Below the pieces are notes generated by a model that did no database searches, had not been told where the DNA came from, and worked only from the letters and a program-made list of their open reading frames with translations. A stretch of 19,057 nt of DNA from Pleionea sp041589565 (GTDB taxonomy: Bacteria; Pseudomonadota; Gammaproteobacteria; Enterobacterales; Kangiellaceae). The position numbers were made by a program, and so were the translations under genes. Shown one piece after another: positions 7,955 to 15,921 of this stretch (position 1 is the first letter of the stretch; every line of letters starts with the position of its first letter). Location: contig JBFHVL010000048.1 of the NCBI GenBank assembly GCA_041589565.1, forward strand, positions 1 through 19,057. Direction: 5' to 3'.

Positions 7955-8004
7955 CAGATTGTGTGCTAGCATAACGGCTCACTGAATAACATATATCAAA
8001 CAAT

Positions 8005-8826
8005 ATGTCGGCATTAAAACCGAGCATTAGTGATTTGCACATAGAGTATTTCCCGGCAGATCAAGACAGAGCTCCTTTTGTATTTATTCATGGCAACAGC
8101 CAAAACAGCAGTTGTGGATATGGATTGGTTGAGTTTTTCAAGCAGCGAGGACACTCTATATTAATCTTTGATCTTCCTGGACACGGTCGTTCTGGTTGGG
8201 GACCTTTTGAGTACCACTTCGATGATCTGGTGGATTTAAATATTCAAGTCTTGAAGCACTATAATATTGAGCGTCCCATACTATGTGGTCACTCTTTAGG
8301 GGGGATGATTCAGGCGGCAACCACAATACGATTAGAACAATTACCTTCGAGCTTAATACTGTGTGGTTCTCTGGATTGTGATCCGATTGAAGCGATAAAA
8401 AGATTAGAGTCGGATAAAGCGTTTTATTTACAAGCATCACTGGAAGAATATCTTGAAGCGGCGCCAGGGCTATTTAAACAACAAAAATTTTATGATTATT
8501 TTGCAAACCGTAGTTTAGATGACGCCTTTGTTGAAATACTAAATCGCCGCTACTCGCAGCCCGCAGCCAGTCGCATTAACCTCACGACTTTGGCAAAGTT
8601 TAATGTGCGTTCTAAACTATCAAAATTAGGCGTTCCGATTTTGGTCATTCATGGCGAACAAGAAACTGTGATTCCAATGCAGCTGGTACAGGAAATGGCT
8701 GAGCATTATTCGACCATGAAGGTGGAATGGCTAGAAGGGGCTGGTCACAACGGGTTTTATCAACAGCATGAAGCAACGATTACTATTTTGAATCGCTATT
8801 ACTCATTATTGAACTCTCAGAGTTAA
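8005..8826 (+). CDS. Alpha/beta hydrolase, serine hydrolase type
   Basis: A 273-residue cytosolic-type alpha/beta hydrolase with no signal peptide. It has the HGNS oxyanion segment (29-32), FDLPGHGRSG (55-64), the nucleophile elbow G95-H-S97-L-G-G100, and the catalytic His in GAGHNGF (H248). The acid position in HGEQETVIP (216-224) is Glu220 where most relatives have Asp (HGxxDxxVP), an unusual but tolerable change. Residues 125-200 form a helical cap. It probably hydrolyses an ester, amide or similar small substrate, which cannot be named. The ribosome binding site is poor (AT-rich leader), so translation may be weak or coupled to the PilZ gene 50 nt upstream. It converges on the diguanylate cyclase gene with only 12 nt between stops. 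Confidence 0.85.
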   Translation: MSALKPSISDLHIEYFPADQDRAPFVFIHGNSQNSSCGYGLVEFFKQRGHSILIFDLPGHGRSGWGPFEYHFDDLVDLNIQVLKHYNIERPILCGHSLGGMIQAATTIRLEQLPSSLILCGSLDCDPIEAIKRLESDKAFYLQASLEEYLEAAPGLFKQQKFYDYFANRSLDDAFVEILNRRYSQPAASRINLTTLAKFNVRSKLSKLGVPILVIHGEQETVIPMQLVQEMAEHYSTMKVEWLEGAGHNGFYQQHEATITILNRYYSLLNSQS

Positions 8827-8838
8827 CACTAATGACTT

Positions 8839-10041
8839 TTAATTTTTCTCGAGACGTTTTCTTTTTTGCTTAGAGCTGTTCGCAGGCTGTTTTTTTGTTT
8901 TATAGCTATACATTTTAGAGTCGGCCTCATGCAAAGCCTGATCGGGCTCTTCGCCGATGCCCAGGTAAGAAGTACCTACTGAGAAATTAATATCGGGCAA
9001 ACGCTTATTGTGGGTTCTCAAATATTGCTTCGTTGACTCAACACGTCCTGTCATTTCTTTGGGTGTCACAGATTGCGCTACTACCACAAATTCATCGCCG
9101 GCAAAGCGAATCAGGTGATCGTCAGGTCTAAAACTATTTTTTAAAGCTGTAGCAAAAAGCTTTAAGCATTGATCGCCTGCACTATGGCCAAATTTATCAT
9201 TGAGTTCTTTAAAGTTGTCGATATCAAAAAAGAACAATGTCGCTCCTGTTACTTTAGCTTTGTCGAGCACCTGACGTAGGATCCGTCGATTACCCAGGCC
9301 GGTCAGTTCGTCCAGATCAACAAGCTCTTGCAATTCATCTTTAACTTTAATTAAGTTTTCGCAAGTTATGGTGAGCTCTTTTTGTATTGTTTGATAAAGC
9401 GTTAATACACAGCCGAGAGCTATCCACCATTCCGCCGCACTATCGAAGGATGAGTGTGCAGACAAGAATAAACTCACGGTACTGTCGTACAATTGAGGGT
9501 TTAGAATTGATGCGGTAAAGCTTAGGCTCTCAAGAAAAGCCAATGTAGCGCGTGCCGCAAGTCCAACGGCCAACCAGATCAAAATACTTTGGTTCGACCG
9601 CATTGCCATGACTGCACCAGTTGTTAGCGTTATACAAATAACACCGCTTTGAAACGCACCCAACCAGGATATTGAAGGAATAATAATCATCGCTAACAGA
9701 GCTATAACACCGCTGATAATGACTAAATTGTAATACTTTAAAGCAGAGTAAGAGCGGCCTAGAAAGCGTTGCAAACCTTTTAACAACAACAGTAAAAACA
9801 GCGTTTTAGAAAAAACATAACTACCAGCCGACAGTTTAAACATCAACGTCGAAGTTGGTGTCGTAAGCCAATAAATGACAGTTATCAGAAGACAAGTTAG
9901 ATTAGCAAGCCACGCTAAAACCCAGGGTTTAAATTCTGTACGTTTGGTCGACAGCGACAAAACCAGAAAAAATAATGCGATCATCACCAGAGAGGTGATT
10001 TGCAGCAGAGTGCTCCAGCGCCAGAGTAAAAGCTGTTCCAC
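8839..10041 (-). CDS. Membrane-bound diguanylate cyclase (GGDEF domain, AGDEF variant)
   Basis: A 400-residue protein. Residues 10-217 contain about seven hydrophobic segments, a 7TM-type sensor without recognised ligand residues. A short linker (218-240) leads to a full GGDEF domain: DELTGLGNRR (244-253), FFDIDNFKELND (271-282) with metal-binding D273, the inhibitory I-site R305-P-D-D308 exactly five residues before the active-site loop, and AGDEF (314-318). It should make c-di-GMP from two GTP. The first Gly of GGDEF is Ala; the same variant in a Vibrio cholerae enzyme (VCA0965) is reported active, so this one is probably active with product feedback. The start is GTG with a weak ribosome binding site. 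The C-terminus is a Lys/Arg-rich tail. Confidence 0.9.
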   Translation of the reverse strand: MEQLLLWRWSTLLQITSLVMIALFFLVLSLSTKRTEFKPWVLAWLANLTCLLITVIYWLTTPTSTLMFKLSAGSYVFSKTLFLLLLLKGLQRFLGRSYSALKYYNLVIISGVIALLAMIIIPSISWLGAFQSGVICITLTTGAVMAMRSNQSILIWLAVGLAARATLAFLESLSFTASILNPQLYDSTVSLFLSAHSSFDSAAEWWIALGCVLTLYQTIQKELTITCENLIKVKDELQELVDLDELTGLGNRRILRQVLDKAKVTGATLFFFDIDNFKELNDKFGHSAGDQCLKLFATALKNSFRPDDHLIRFAGDEFVVVAQSVTPKEMTGRVESTKQYLRTHNKRLPDINFSVGTSYLGIGEEPDQALHEADSKMYSYKTKKQPANSSKQKRKRLEKN

Positions 10042-10226
10042 GTCGACTGCTTAGAGGCTCGGGTGTGTCGATAAAGTTGGCGAATAACTCATAGGTCAGT
10101 GTACAAAGTATCTCTTAAATGAATACTTGTTCCAGTATAGAGAAACTGGGCCGAAGCGCAAATAAAACTGATGTTATTTTACATCCGTTAGAACCATATG
10201 GTCTGACTGTAATCAGCCGCAAGCTG

Positions 10227-11696
10227 TTAGGATTTCCAACGTTTTAACTCGGCACGAGCCGCCTTTCCGTGTGCCGTTTCACCATAATAGTTGGCCAGAT
10301 AATTGAGCTCTCTGGAAGCGGTACGCACCTTATTGCGTCGAGCCAGAGCAATACCCCACTCAAATAATAGTTTGGGAAGCTTTTCGTTTTCAGCAAAAAC
10401 TTTCTTCGCCTGTGTGATATAAGGCTCACTGGCCTGCACGCGATCATTGCGTAACCACCGGTGTATTAACCCAAAAAATGCATCAATGGTTAAGTCGGAA
10501 ATTTCTATATGGTGAGGTAAAGACTCATTAGCGACGGTGAGAACAAATGCATCGGCCGCTTCTCTCTGTAAGTCATAGGAAAAAATACGATTGACGGTAT
10601 TTTTGTAACTTGGCTGTTTTGGATTGACCTTGTCGAGATTGTACAAGCTTTTAAGCGCCTCAATATGCCATGGTGCCTGTTTAAGCGTTGCATCGAGTGC
10701 CCAGCGTGCTTCATCCAGCTCGAGTTTACGAATATGCTCCAAAGCTTTGCGGTAGAGCTTTTGCTCTTCACTAACTTCTGCTTGCGTTAAGTCGGTTGTG
10801 GTTAGTCGTTGTGTAGGGCGCAAAATAAAGCCTAGCAATCCGCCACAGACCAGTCCACCAAAGTGTGCCAGGTAAGCGACGTTGCTTTCTGTTTCAGTTA
10901 TTTGCGACAGCAGCTCTTTGATGATCCAAAATGCTAATACAAAAAAAGCCGGCCATTTGTATTGGTTAAAATAAAAGCCAAACCAGGCAAAGAAACGAAT
11001 TTTTTGCAGTCCATAATAGGCGGCGTAGGCTCCCATTAATCCTGAGATGGCTCCCGAAGCACCCACCAAGGGCATGTAAGGCTTTCCATCGAGAAAGTTA
11101 AAAACAATTGCACCAACCATTCCCGCACTAACATAGATCAGCAAATACTTAATGCTGCCAAACAGCCTCTCAACACCAATGCCAAATAAGAATAAAAAGA
11201 CCATATTTCCTACTAGGTGGCCGATATCACCATGCAGGAACATATGAGTAAACACAGGCCAGTAGCGTAAATTATCTGGACGCGCGCCATAAGCATAGCT
11301 GGTAACTTTGCTTTTCTTACTTTCCAGTTCTACGGCGAGCCAGCGCCATTGTTGAGCCTCGTCAGTATCATTGGTGTCGAGTTTTCGCACCAGAAAGTGG
11401 CGAAACTCTTGATCAAACACCATGAAGTAAATGCGAGAGGGCCCCTCGGTATAAACACTGGAAACACCACGATAGTGTTTTTGTCCGGCAGGAGTTTTTA
11501 GATACTGTTCGAACATGGGAAGTTCAACATTAAACAATCCTGAGCGTTCGTAATAATCCATGACCTTTTGCTCTTCATCGAGATCATCAAGTTGCAAGGT
11601 GAAAAAGCAAAGCAGGTTAGCGAGAATAAGCGCAAGCGTTACAAAAGGGAGTTTTCGTTTATCGAATCCAACTTCGGTAGGAAAAATTAACAGCAT
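10227..11696 (-). CDS. Rhomboid intramembrane serine protease with TPR-like C-terminal domain
   Basis: A 489-residue protein. TM1 is at about 15-36, followed by a soluble insert of about 105 residues (37-143) in the loop that faces the periplasm in GlpG. The rhomboid core follows: H155-GDIG-H160-LVG-N164 (HxxxxHxxxN), GVERLFG (174-180), the nucleophile G212-A-S214-G-A in GASGAISG, and the base H278 in AYLAHFGG. The Ser/His dyad is complete, so it should cleave transmembrane helices of partner proteins. Residues 300-489 are helical and TPR-like, for example RKALEHIRKLELDEARWALD, and probably cytosolic, perhaps recruiting substrates or partners. The ribosome binding site is weak. It lies upstream of the cyclase gene on the same strand (185-nt gap) and after the terminator of the large operon. 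Its substrate is unknown. Confidence 0.9.
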   Translation of the reverse strand: MLLIFPTEVGFDKRKLPFVTLALILANLLCFFTLQLDDLDEEQKVMDYYERSGLFNVELPMFEQYLKTPAGQKHYRGVSSVYTEGPSRIYFMVFDQEFRHFLVRKLDTNDTDEAQQWRWLAVELESKKSKVTSYAYGARPDNLRYWPVFTHMFLHGDIGHLVGNMVFLFLFGIGVERLFGSIKYLLIYVSAGMVGAIVFNFLDGKPYMPLVGASGAISGLMGAYAAYYGLQKIRFFAWFGFYFNQYKWPAFFVLAFWIIKELLSQITETESNVAYLAHFGGLVCGGLLGFILRPTQRLTTTDLTQAEVSEEQKLYRKALEHIRKLELDEARWALDATLKQAPWHIEALKSLYNLDKVNPKQPSYKNTVNRIFSYDLQREAADAFVLTVANESLPHHIEISDLTIDAFFGLIHRWLRNDRVQASEPYITQAKKVFAENEKLPKLLFEWGIALARRNKVRTASRELNYLANYYGETAHGKAARAELKRWKS

Positions 11697-11716
11697 AAAA
11701 TCCGACTTTTAGCAGT

Positions 11717-11743
11717 AATAAAAAGGGCATCGAAAGATGCCCT
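11717..11743 (-). terminator. Intrinsic terminator of the DUF1501-like operon
   Basis: On the minus strand AGGGCATC (11743-11736) pairs perfectly with GATGCCCT (11731-11724) around a TTTC tetraloop and runs straight into TTTTTATTA. It lies about 38 nt past the stop of the DUF1501-like gene and 21 nt before the rhomboid start, so it should separate the two transcripts. Confidence 0.9.
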
Positions 11744-11780
11744 ATTGTAGCTAGTTAATGTGAAAGCACAATGATTTCGG

Positions 11781-13370
11781 CTAAGGGATGGTGCCGTTAA
11801 CAATGGGCTCAAATGCGGTAAGCGAGTCAATCATGGTGTTATTACCCAACCCGTGATTTGGGAAAACGTTTGCAAATTGATTTTGCTCACCGTGCAACGC
11901 CATGTAGTTAAGAATAACGGTCTCGACTAACAAGTTAACGTTATTCGCAGCAGGCGTTGCGGAAGTTTCCACCGATGCATCCGGTCGCATAAAGCCCAGT
12001 TGTTGATGAACAGCTTGTGCCTCTGCTGTTCCACCAATCAGTGTCGGACGGCTACCCGGGTTGTAAACCAAGAAGAATGAAGCTGCGGTTGAGGAGTTAT
12101 CACCGGTCCACTGTCCTTTTCCTCGTCCATTCTCGGAGTTATCCAGCATACCGTTACTGGCAACCGAACCGTCACTGAAGACATACATCATCAGCGGCAT
12201 GTTCATTCGAGCAGCGTACTCTAAACAGGCTCCCATACAACGGCCTGCACGAAGGTCTCGGATTTCACCAGTGGCACGTTCGCCAGTATGGTAATCGTAC
12301 CCGCCCATGGTGATGGTACCTGCACCAGCGTAACCGTTAATCACCATTTTCATAATCGACGCGGTTTTCTGGAACTCTCGATCACCATCAAACTCGGCTT
12401 GGGAGAATATACCGCCAGGTCCCACAATGTCCGGATCCTGAGCTGGATCCAATGCTGTGGGATCGCCAAATCGGTCAGCTAAGTCGGCGCTTTTAACATA
12501 AGTACAGGTCGCCGAGTCTTCAATGTCTTGTTGACGGGCAACTTGTGAATCCACCTGTTGCATCTTCAAAGTTGAAATGCGTTGGATAGATTCCATTACC
12601 TTTACTGCATCGTCTTTATCCAGTACGTTCAGCAGATCTCCAACATCCACCAAGCCGGTTACATCAGAAGGGCGGTCTACCTTGGTTGGCAGAGCGGTTG
12701 GCATAATCATATTAGCTGGAGCCATAGAGTTACCGCCAGACTCTGAGCTACGCGAACCAATTAAATCAAGCAGTGAGCCACCAGCACCGGCTTTGAAGAC
12801 CCCATACATGGGATTGTGTGGGTTATTACCCGTGTCATTATCCGAACGAGCTGGTATGACCGCTCCGTTAATGTTGGCACGGTTACCCAACGATACCTTC
12901 TCCAGAATACCGCGTAGGAAAGCACTGTCACTGTGGAAGGCTAAACCCAGTTCGGTATTAAAGTAGGGGAGTTGAGTGGTTGGGTCATTCAAGTTAGGAG
13001 TCATATCGCCTGGTAGGCCCAGTTTGCTATAGCCTTCAGTGGTTAAAAAATCGAACTGACCACCGCGACCACCAACCAATACATTGGAGCCTGAAATATT
13101 TACCCCTCCGGCAAGGTCGAAGCAAATAAAGGGAATTTTGCCGTTACCCTGAGAGCGTAAACCACACAAGTTGTCGCGTAAGTCGGCCACATCGGGGGAA
13201 AGTGCAGCGTATAAGGGATTCGACAGTACACTCAAAATGGAAGCGCCAACTACAGTGCCGGTTCCAGCAAGCAGTCCCTGAGCTATCATATCGCGCCGAG
13301 TGACGGGTCGTTTATGCGCCGCGTGTAACAGAGGCGCGTCGGGATGTAGTGGTGTTTTGTTTCGTTTCAT
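11781..13370 (-). CDS. Tat-exported DUF1501-like protein
   Basis: A 529-residue protein with a twin-arginine signal, T24-R25-R26-D-M-I, followed by a hydrophobic core (about 32-50), so it is probably folded in the cytoplasm and exported by Tat. The mature part begins PFICFDLAGGVNISGSN and has many G/N/D loops plus blocks such as NNPHNPMYGVFKAG and MYVFSDGSVASNGMLDN. This is the pattern of DUF1501 proteins, an alkaline phosphatase/sulfatase-fold family of unknown function often encoded next to cytochrome-like genes in Planctomycetes. Family membership is my reading, not a search result, and no metal site can be assigned securely. AGGA lies about 10 nt before the ATG. It is the last gene of the operon, 18 nt after the LamG/heme lipoprotein. 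It has no CxxCH heme site. Confidence 0.65.
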   Translation of the reverse strand: MKRNKTPLHPDAPLLHAAHKRPVTRRDMIAQGLLAGTGTVVGASILSVLSNPLYAALSPDVADLRDNLCGLRSQGNGKIPFICFDLAGGVNISGSNVLVGGRGGQFDFLTTEGYSKLGLPGDMTPNLNDPTTQLPYFNTELGLAFHSDSAFLRGILEKVSLGNRANINGAVIPARSDNDTGNNPHNPMYGVFKAGAGGSLLDLIGSRSSESGGNSMAPANMIMPTALPTKVDRPSDVTGLVDVGDLLNVLDKDDAVKVMESIQRISTLKMQQVDSQVARQQDIEDSATCTYVKSADLADRFGDPTALDPAQDPDIVGPGGIFSQAEFDGDREFQKTASIMKMVINGYAGAGTITMGGYDYHTGERATGEIRDLRAGRCMGACLEYAARMNMPLMMYVFSDGSVASNGMLDNSENGRGKGQWTGDNSSTAASFFLVYNPGSRPTLIGGTAEAQAVHQQLGFMRPDASVETSATPAANNVNLLVETVILNYMALHGEQNQFANVFPNHGLGNNTMIDSLTAFEPIVNGTIP

Positions 13371-13388
13371 AAGTTTTATCCTCGCCTC

Positions 13389-15893
13389 TTATTGCACCAG
13401 CATTAAAGCGCTGCCCGTGGCTGCTGCACAAACCGCTTTTGCTACTTTGACTGTACGCCCAGCTTCACAACTGCCGCCACATGTGATTAAGTTATCAATG
13501 AGTGAGTTCAGCTCTGCTTTAACATCCGTTGATGCTGGCTGAGTGGTTAATCCTGTACCCATTACTCGAACCAGTAAAGGATCGATCAATGCGTCGCGAC
13601 CGTTGGGGTCGAACGAAGTGGTGACCGAACCTGAAAAGTTAAAGTTCGGGAAAGTGCTCGCCCGTAAATTGGTATCGTCCATTAGCGCTGAACAATATTG
13701 AATAGCCAGCTGAGTCACACCCATTTGATGAGAAGACAGGAAGCTTTCAATATCTTCTTTGGTGGGTAGCTGCTGCTTCACCGTTTGGTAAATGGTTTGT
13801 ACTCCTGAGTTGTTCATGCTGACCCCGGTCATTTGCGACAGAGTAGCGTAAATTTCTTCAAAGGTACGCACCCCAATACGAGGAGCAACCGGGTTAGCAT
13901 CTGGAGGAGTTGGCAATGGCTGTGGATCCGCCTCTATTCGCACGTTTTCACGATCTGCCAGCCGTTCAAATGTCAGGAAAAACTCATCTTGTGACGGACC
14001 TTTTTCCAGAGCGATAACGGTTCCGATATTAGATACTACCTGACGATTGTTCTCATCCATACTGGCACCATCGAGCGTAATATTAACATTACGATAGGCC
14101 TGACCGACTTCAGTTTCTTTACCATTAATCCCAATACTCATGCCTTGAAGAGGAATACTGCTTGGCTGGTAATTACTGTCGAGACTGACAAAGAAAGGCG
14201 CATTGAACAGATAACCATAGCTGTCCCATTGCGCAGCTTCGAACACAATGTAGGCGTCATTTTCGCCGGGAGTCGTGTCATTAGGATTAATGACCGGAGT
14301 GATGTTGAATAACAGGTAAAAACGCTCGCCTACGCCGGCTTCAAAGTTTTGCGTAATGTTGTCTTGCGTTAACGCCCGATTGTGAATACTCAGGAACTTG
14401 ATTACTCCGGCCCAGTTAAAGTCGTTGTTAGTTTCCGCACCTAAAACTAAGGCATAAGTATCGTCCCAGTCGGTTAGCGTTCCCGCTGCGACCGGATCGC
14501 TATCTCCCGTGAATTCGCCATTAACGTATATGCGACGCCCATTCACCGGATCGTAAGTTACTACAACATGCTGCAGTGTGGCTTGCAGGCGCTCATCAGC
14601 ATCGGCCGTGGATAATGCCGGCATACCGTCACCATCGGTAGTGGAGCTACGGTTCAGGAAGTTGTAGTTATATAGGGTTTGCCCTAGTGTGAAGTTTCGG
14701 GTCATTGGACCGCCTGAGTAGGTGACGATACGAGCTGGGCCTTCTTGTGTCACGTTTGCCGGTGCAACCCAAGCCTCGATAGAGTATTCGTTGGTTTGCT
14801 TGATCAGATCATGCAGCTTTTTACTGTTGGTGGTACTGCCACGAGCGGTGCCGCCGTTAAGGTTAATACCCCAACCGCCGACCCACTCGACGCCGCCATT
14901 TAGTGTTAAATTAAGCGCTGGATCAACACCGCTGGTATCGTAAGCGGTAGCACCAGACCCTGTTTTAAATTGCCACGTAGCAATGGCATTGGCTTCGAAT
15001 CGTCCGCCAGAGCTTGCAGGAATACCATCGAGCAGAGTAATCGCCTTGCTAAAAACGGCATTGGGGTCAATTTCACTGACCTGAATTTGATCACTGAATG
15101 CTTGAATGGCCGCTTCCATTTCATCAGCGTTTGCAGCACAGTCATCCCAGCAGTTATGAAACTCATTACGTAACCGAACCACGAATCGGGAATCTGCCGG
15201 AGTATCCAGATTGATACGGCCTCTCGCCGCTGCGTAGGCTACATTGATGTCGGAGCTAGCAAAGTAGGGTGATATCGCCGGTGATGCTGACTCTGAGTGA
15301 CAGCCTGAGCAGTACTGACTCAACAGAGGGTAAACCGTTGATTGGAATAGGCCTGGATCATCAGGGAATGATTTAGTTGAACCAGGATCCGCTTGGTTGG
15401 GAGGATCGGTTAGCGCTATTTCAGTGGTTGCGCTGGCTACAGCACCTGCCCAGTTAGCAATGTAAGAGGTCATGGTGTCAGCACAGGCCTGATTACTGGC
15501 TTCCCAGCAGTTATGACCCCCTGCGACTTTTTCTACAATTCTTGAATCAACCGGCGAGCTCAAATCAACCACAGTATTTGCGGCTTCATAGGCCAGATTG
15601 ACATCGTCTTCACGAGCAAACATGGGGGCCTGTCCACCGGTTTCGCTATGACAGTCGCCACATTTATCGAGCACATTGACCCAAAAGTAAGTTTGGAATC
15701 GTTGCACATCATCGGTGGCTGGAGGTGGGCCGGAGTAATTGTTTCCGCCATTTCCGTTGCCGGGATCAACAATGTTGGGCTGAGTTTCTGGTCCGCCACC
15801 GGTACAACCCGATAACAGAGCGATTGGAAATAAAATTGCCGTAGCTGCTTTAACCAGTCCGGCAATAGAGTTTGGTTGTGTGTGCTTATTCAT
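13389..15893 (-). CDS. Multidomain lipoprotein: two c-type heme modules, LamG domain, conserved C-terminal domain
   Basis: An 834-residue predicted lipoprotein with lipobox LLSGC (lipidated C30). A Gly/Asn/Pro linker follows, then two homologous modules of about 90 residues: module 1 (62-150) with heme motif C78-GD-C81-H82 and H127-N-C-W, and module 2 (180-270) with C195-SG-C198-H199 and H246-N-C-W. Both also share a DxNxAY...DSR block and a further Cys. Residues 300-520 are a LamG/concanavalin-like domain (TWQFKTGSG, YSIEAWVAP, QHVVVTYDPVNGRRIYVNGE). A beta-rich part (525-650) and a helical C-terminal domain (about 670-834) with extra Cys follow. Suggested role: surface or periplasmic electron-transfer and ligand-binding protein. 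ATG 15893 is preferred over ATG 15899 and GTG 15905 because GGAG lies 6 nt upstream of it. Confidence 0.8.
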   Translation of the reverse strand: MNKHTQPNSIAGLVKAATAILFPIALLSGCTGGGPETQPNIVDPGNGNGGNNYSGPPPATDDVQRFQTYFWVNVLDKCGDCHSETGGQAPMFAREDDVNLAYEAANTVVDLSSPVDSRIVEKVAGGHNCWEASNQACADTMTSYIANWAGAVASATTEIALTDPPNQADPGSTKSFPDDPGLFQSTVYPLLSQYCSGCHSESASPAISPYFASSDINVAYAAARGRINLDTPADSRFVVRLRNEFHNCWDDCAANADEMEAAIQAFSDQIQVSEIDPNAVFSKAITLLDGIPASSGGRFEANAIATWQFKTGSGATAYDTSGVDPALNLTLNGGVEWVGGWGINLNGGTARGSTTNSKKLHDLIKQTNEYSIEAWVAPANVTQEGPARIVTYSGGPMTRNFTLGQTLYNYNFLNRSSTTDGDGMPALSTADADERLQATLQHVVVTYDPVNGRRIYVNGEFTGDSDPVAAGTLTDWDDTYALVLGAETNNDFNWAGVIKFLSIHNRALTQDNITQNFEAGVGERFYLLFNITPVINPNDTTPGENDAYIVFEAAQWDSYGYLFNAPFFVSLDSNYQPSSIPLQGMSIGINGKETEVGQAYRNVNITLDGASMDENNRQVVSNIGTVIALEKGPSQDEFFLTFERLADRENVRIEADPQPLPTPPDANPVAPRIGVRTFEEIYATLSQMTGVSMNNSGVQTIYQTVKQQLPTKEDIESFLSSHQMGVTQLAIQYCSALMDDTNLRASTFPNFNFSGSVTTSFDPNGRDALIDPLLVRVMGTGLTTQPASTDVKAELNSLIDNLITCGGSCEAGRTVKVAKAVCAAATGSALMLVQ

Positions 15894-15899
15894 TATCAT

Positions 15900-15905
15900 C
15901 TCCAC
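15900..15905 (-). promoter_or_regulatory. Ribosome binding site deciding the start of the heme/LamG lipoprotein
   Basis: On the minus strand GTGGAG (15905-15900) abuts ATG 15899 directly but lies 6 nt before ATG 15893, the spacing expected for translation. The gene start is therefore taken as 15893. The GTG of the same site is in frame but would have no site of its own. Confidence 0.6.
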
Positions 15906-15921
15906 GTTCTCTAATTGCCGA

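Noticed and set aside
8813..8825. Small palindrome AACTCTCAGAGTT at the end of the hydrolase gene
   Set aside because: It allows only a 5-bp stem with a 3-nt loop and has no immediate T-tract, too weak for a terminator between the convergent genes.
12433..12450. Two GGATCC copies 6 nt apart
   Set aside because: They are explained by coding of an Asp-Pro repeat (DPAQDPD) in the DUF1501-like protein, with no other sign of a site or junction.
12577..12966. Plus-strand 129-codon frame
   Set aside because: It is antisense to the DUF1501-like gene, Ser/Pro-rich, and follows from the codon pattern of the real gene.
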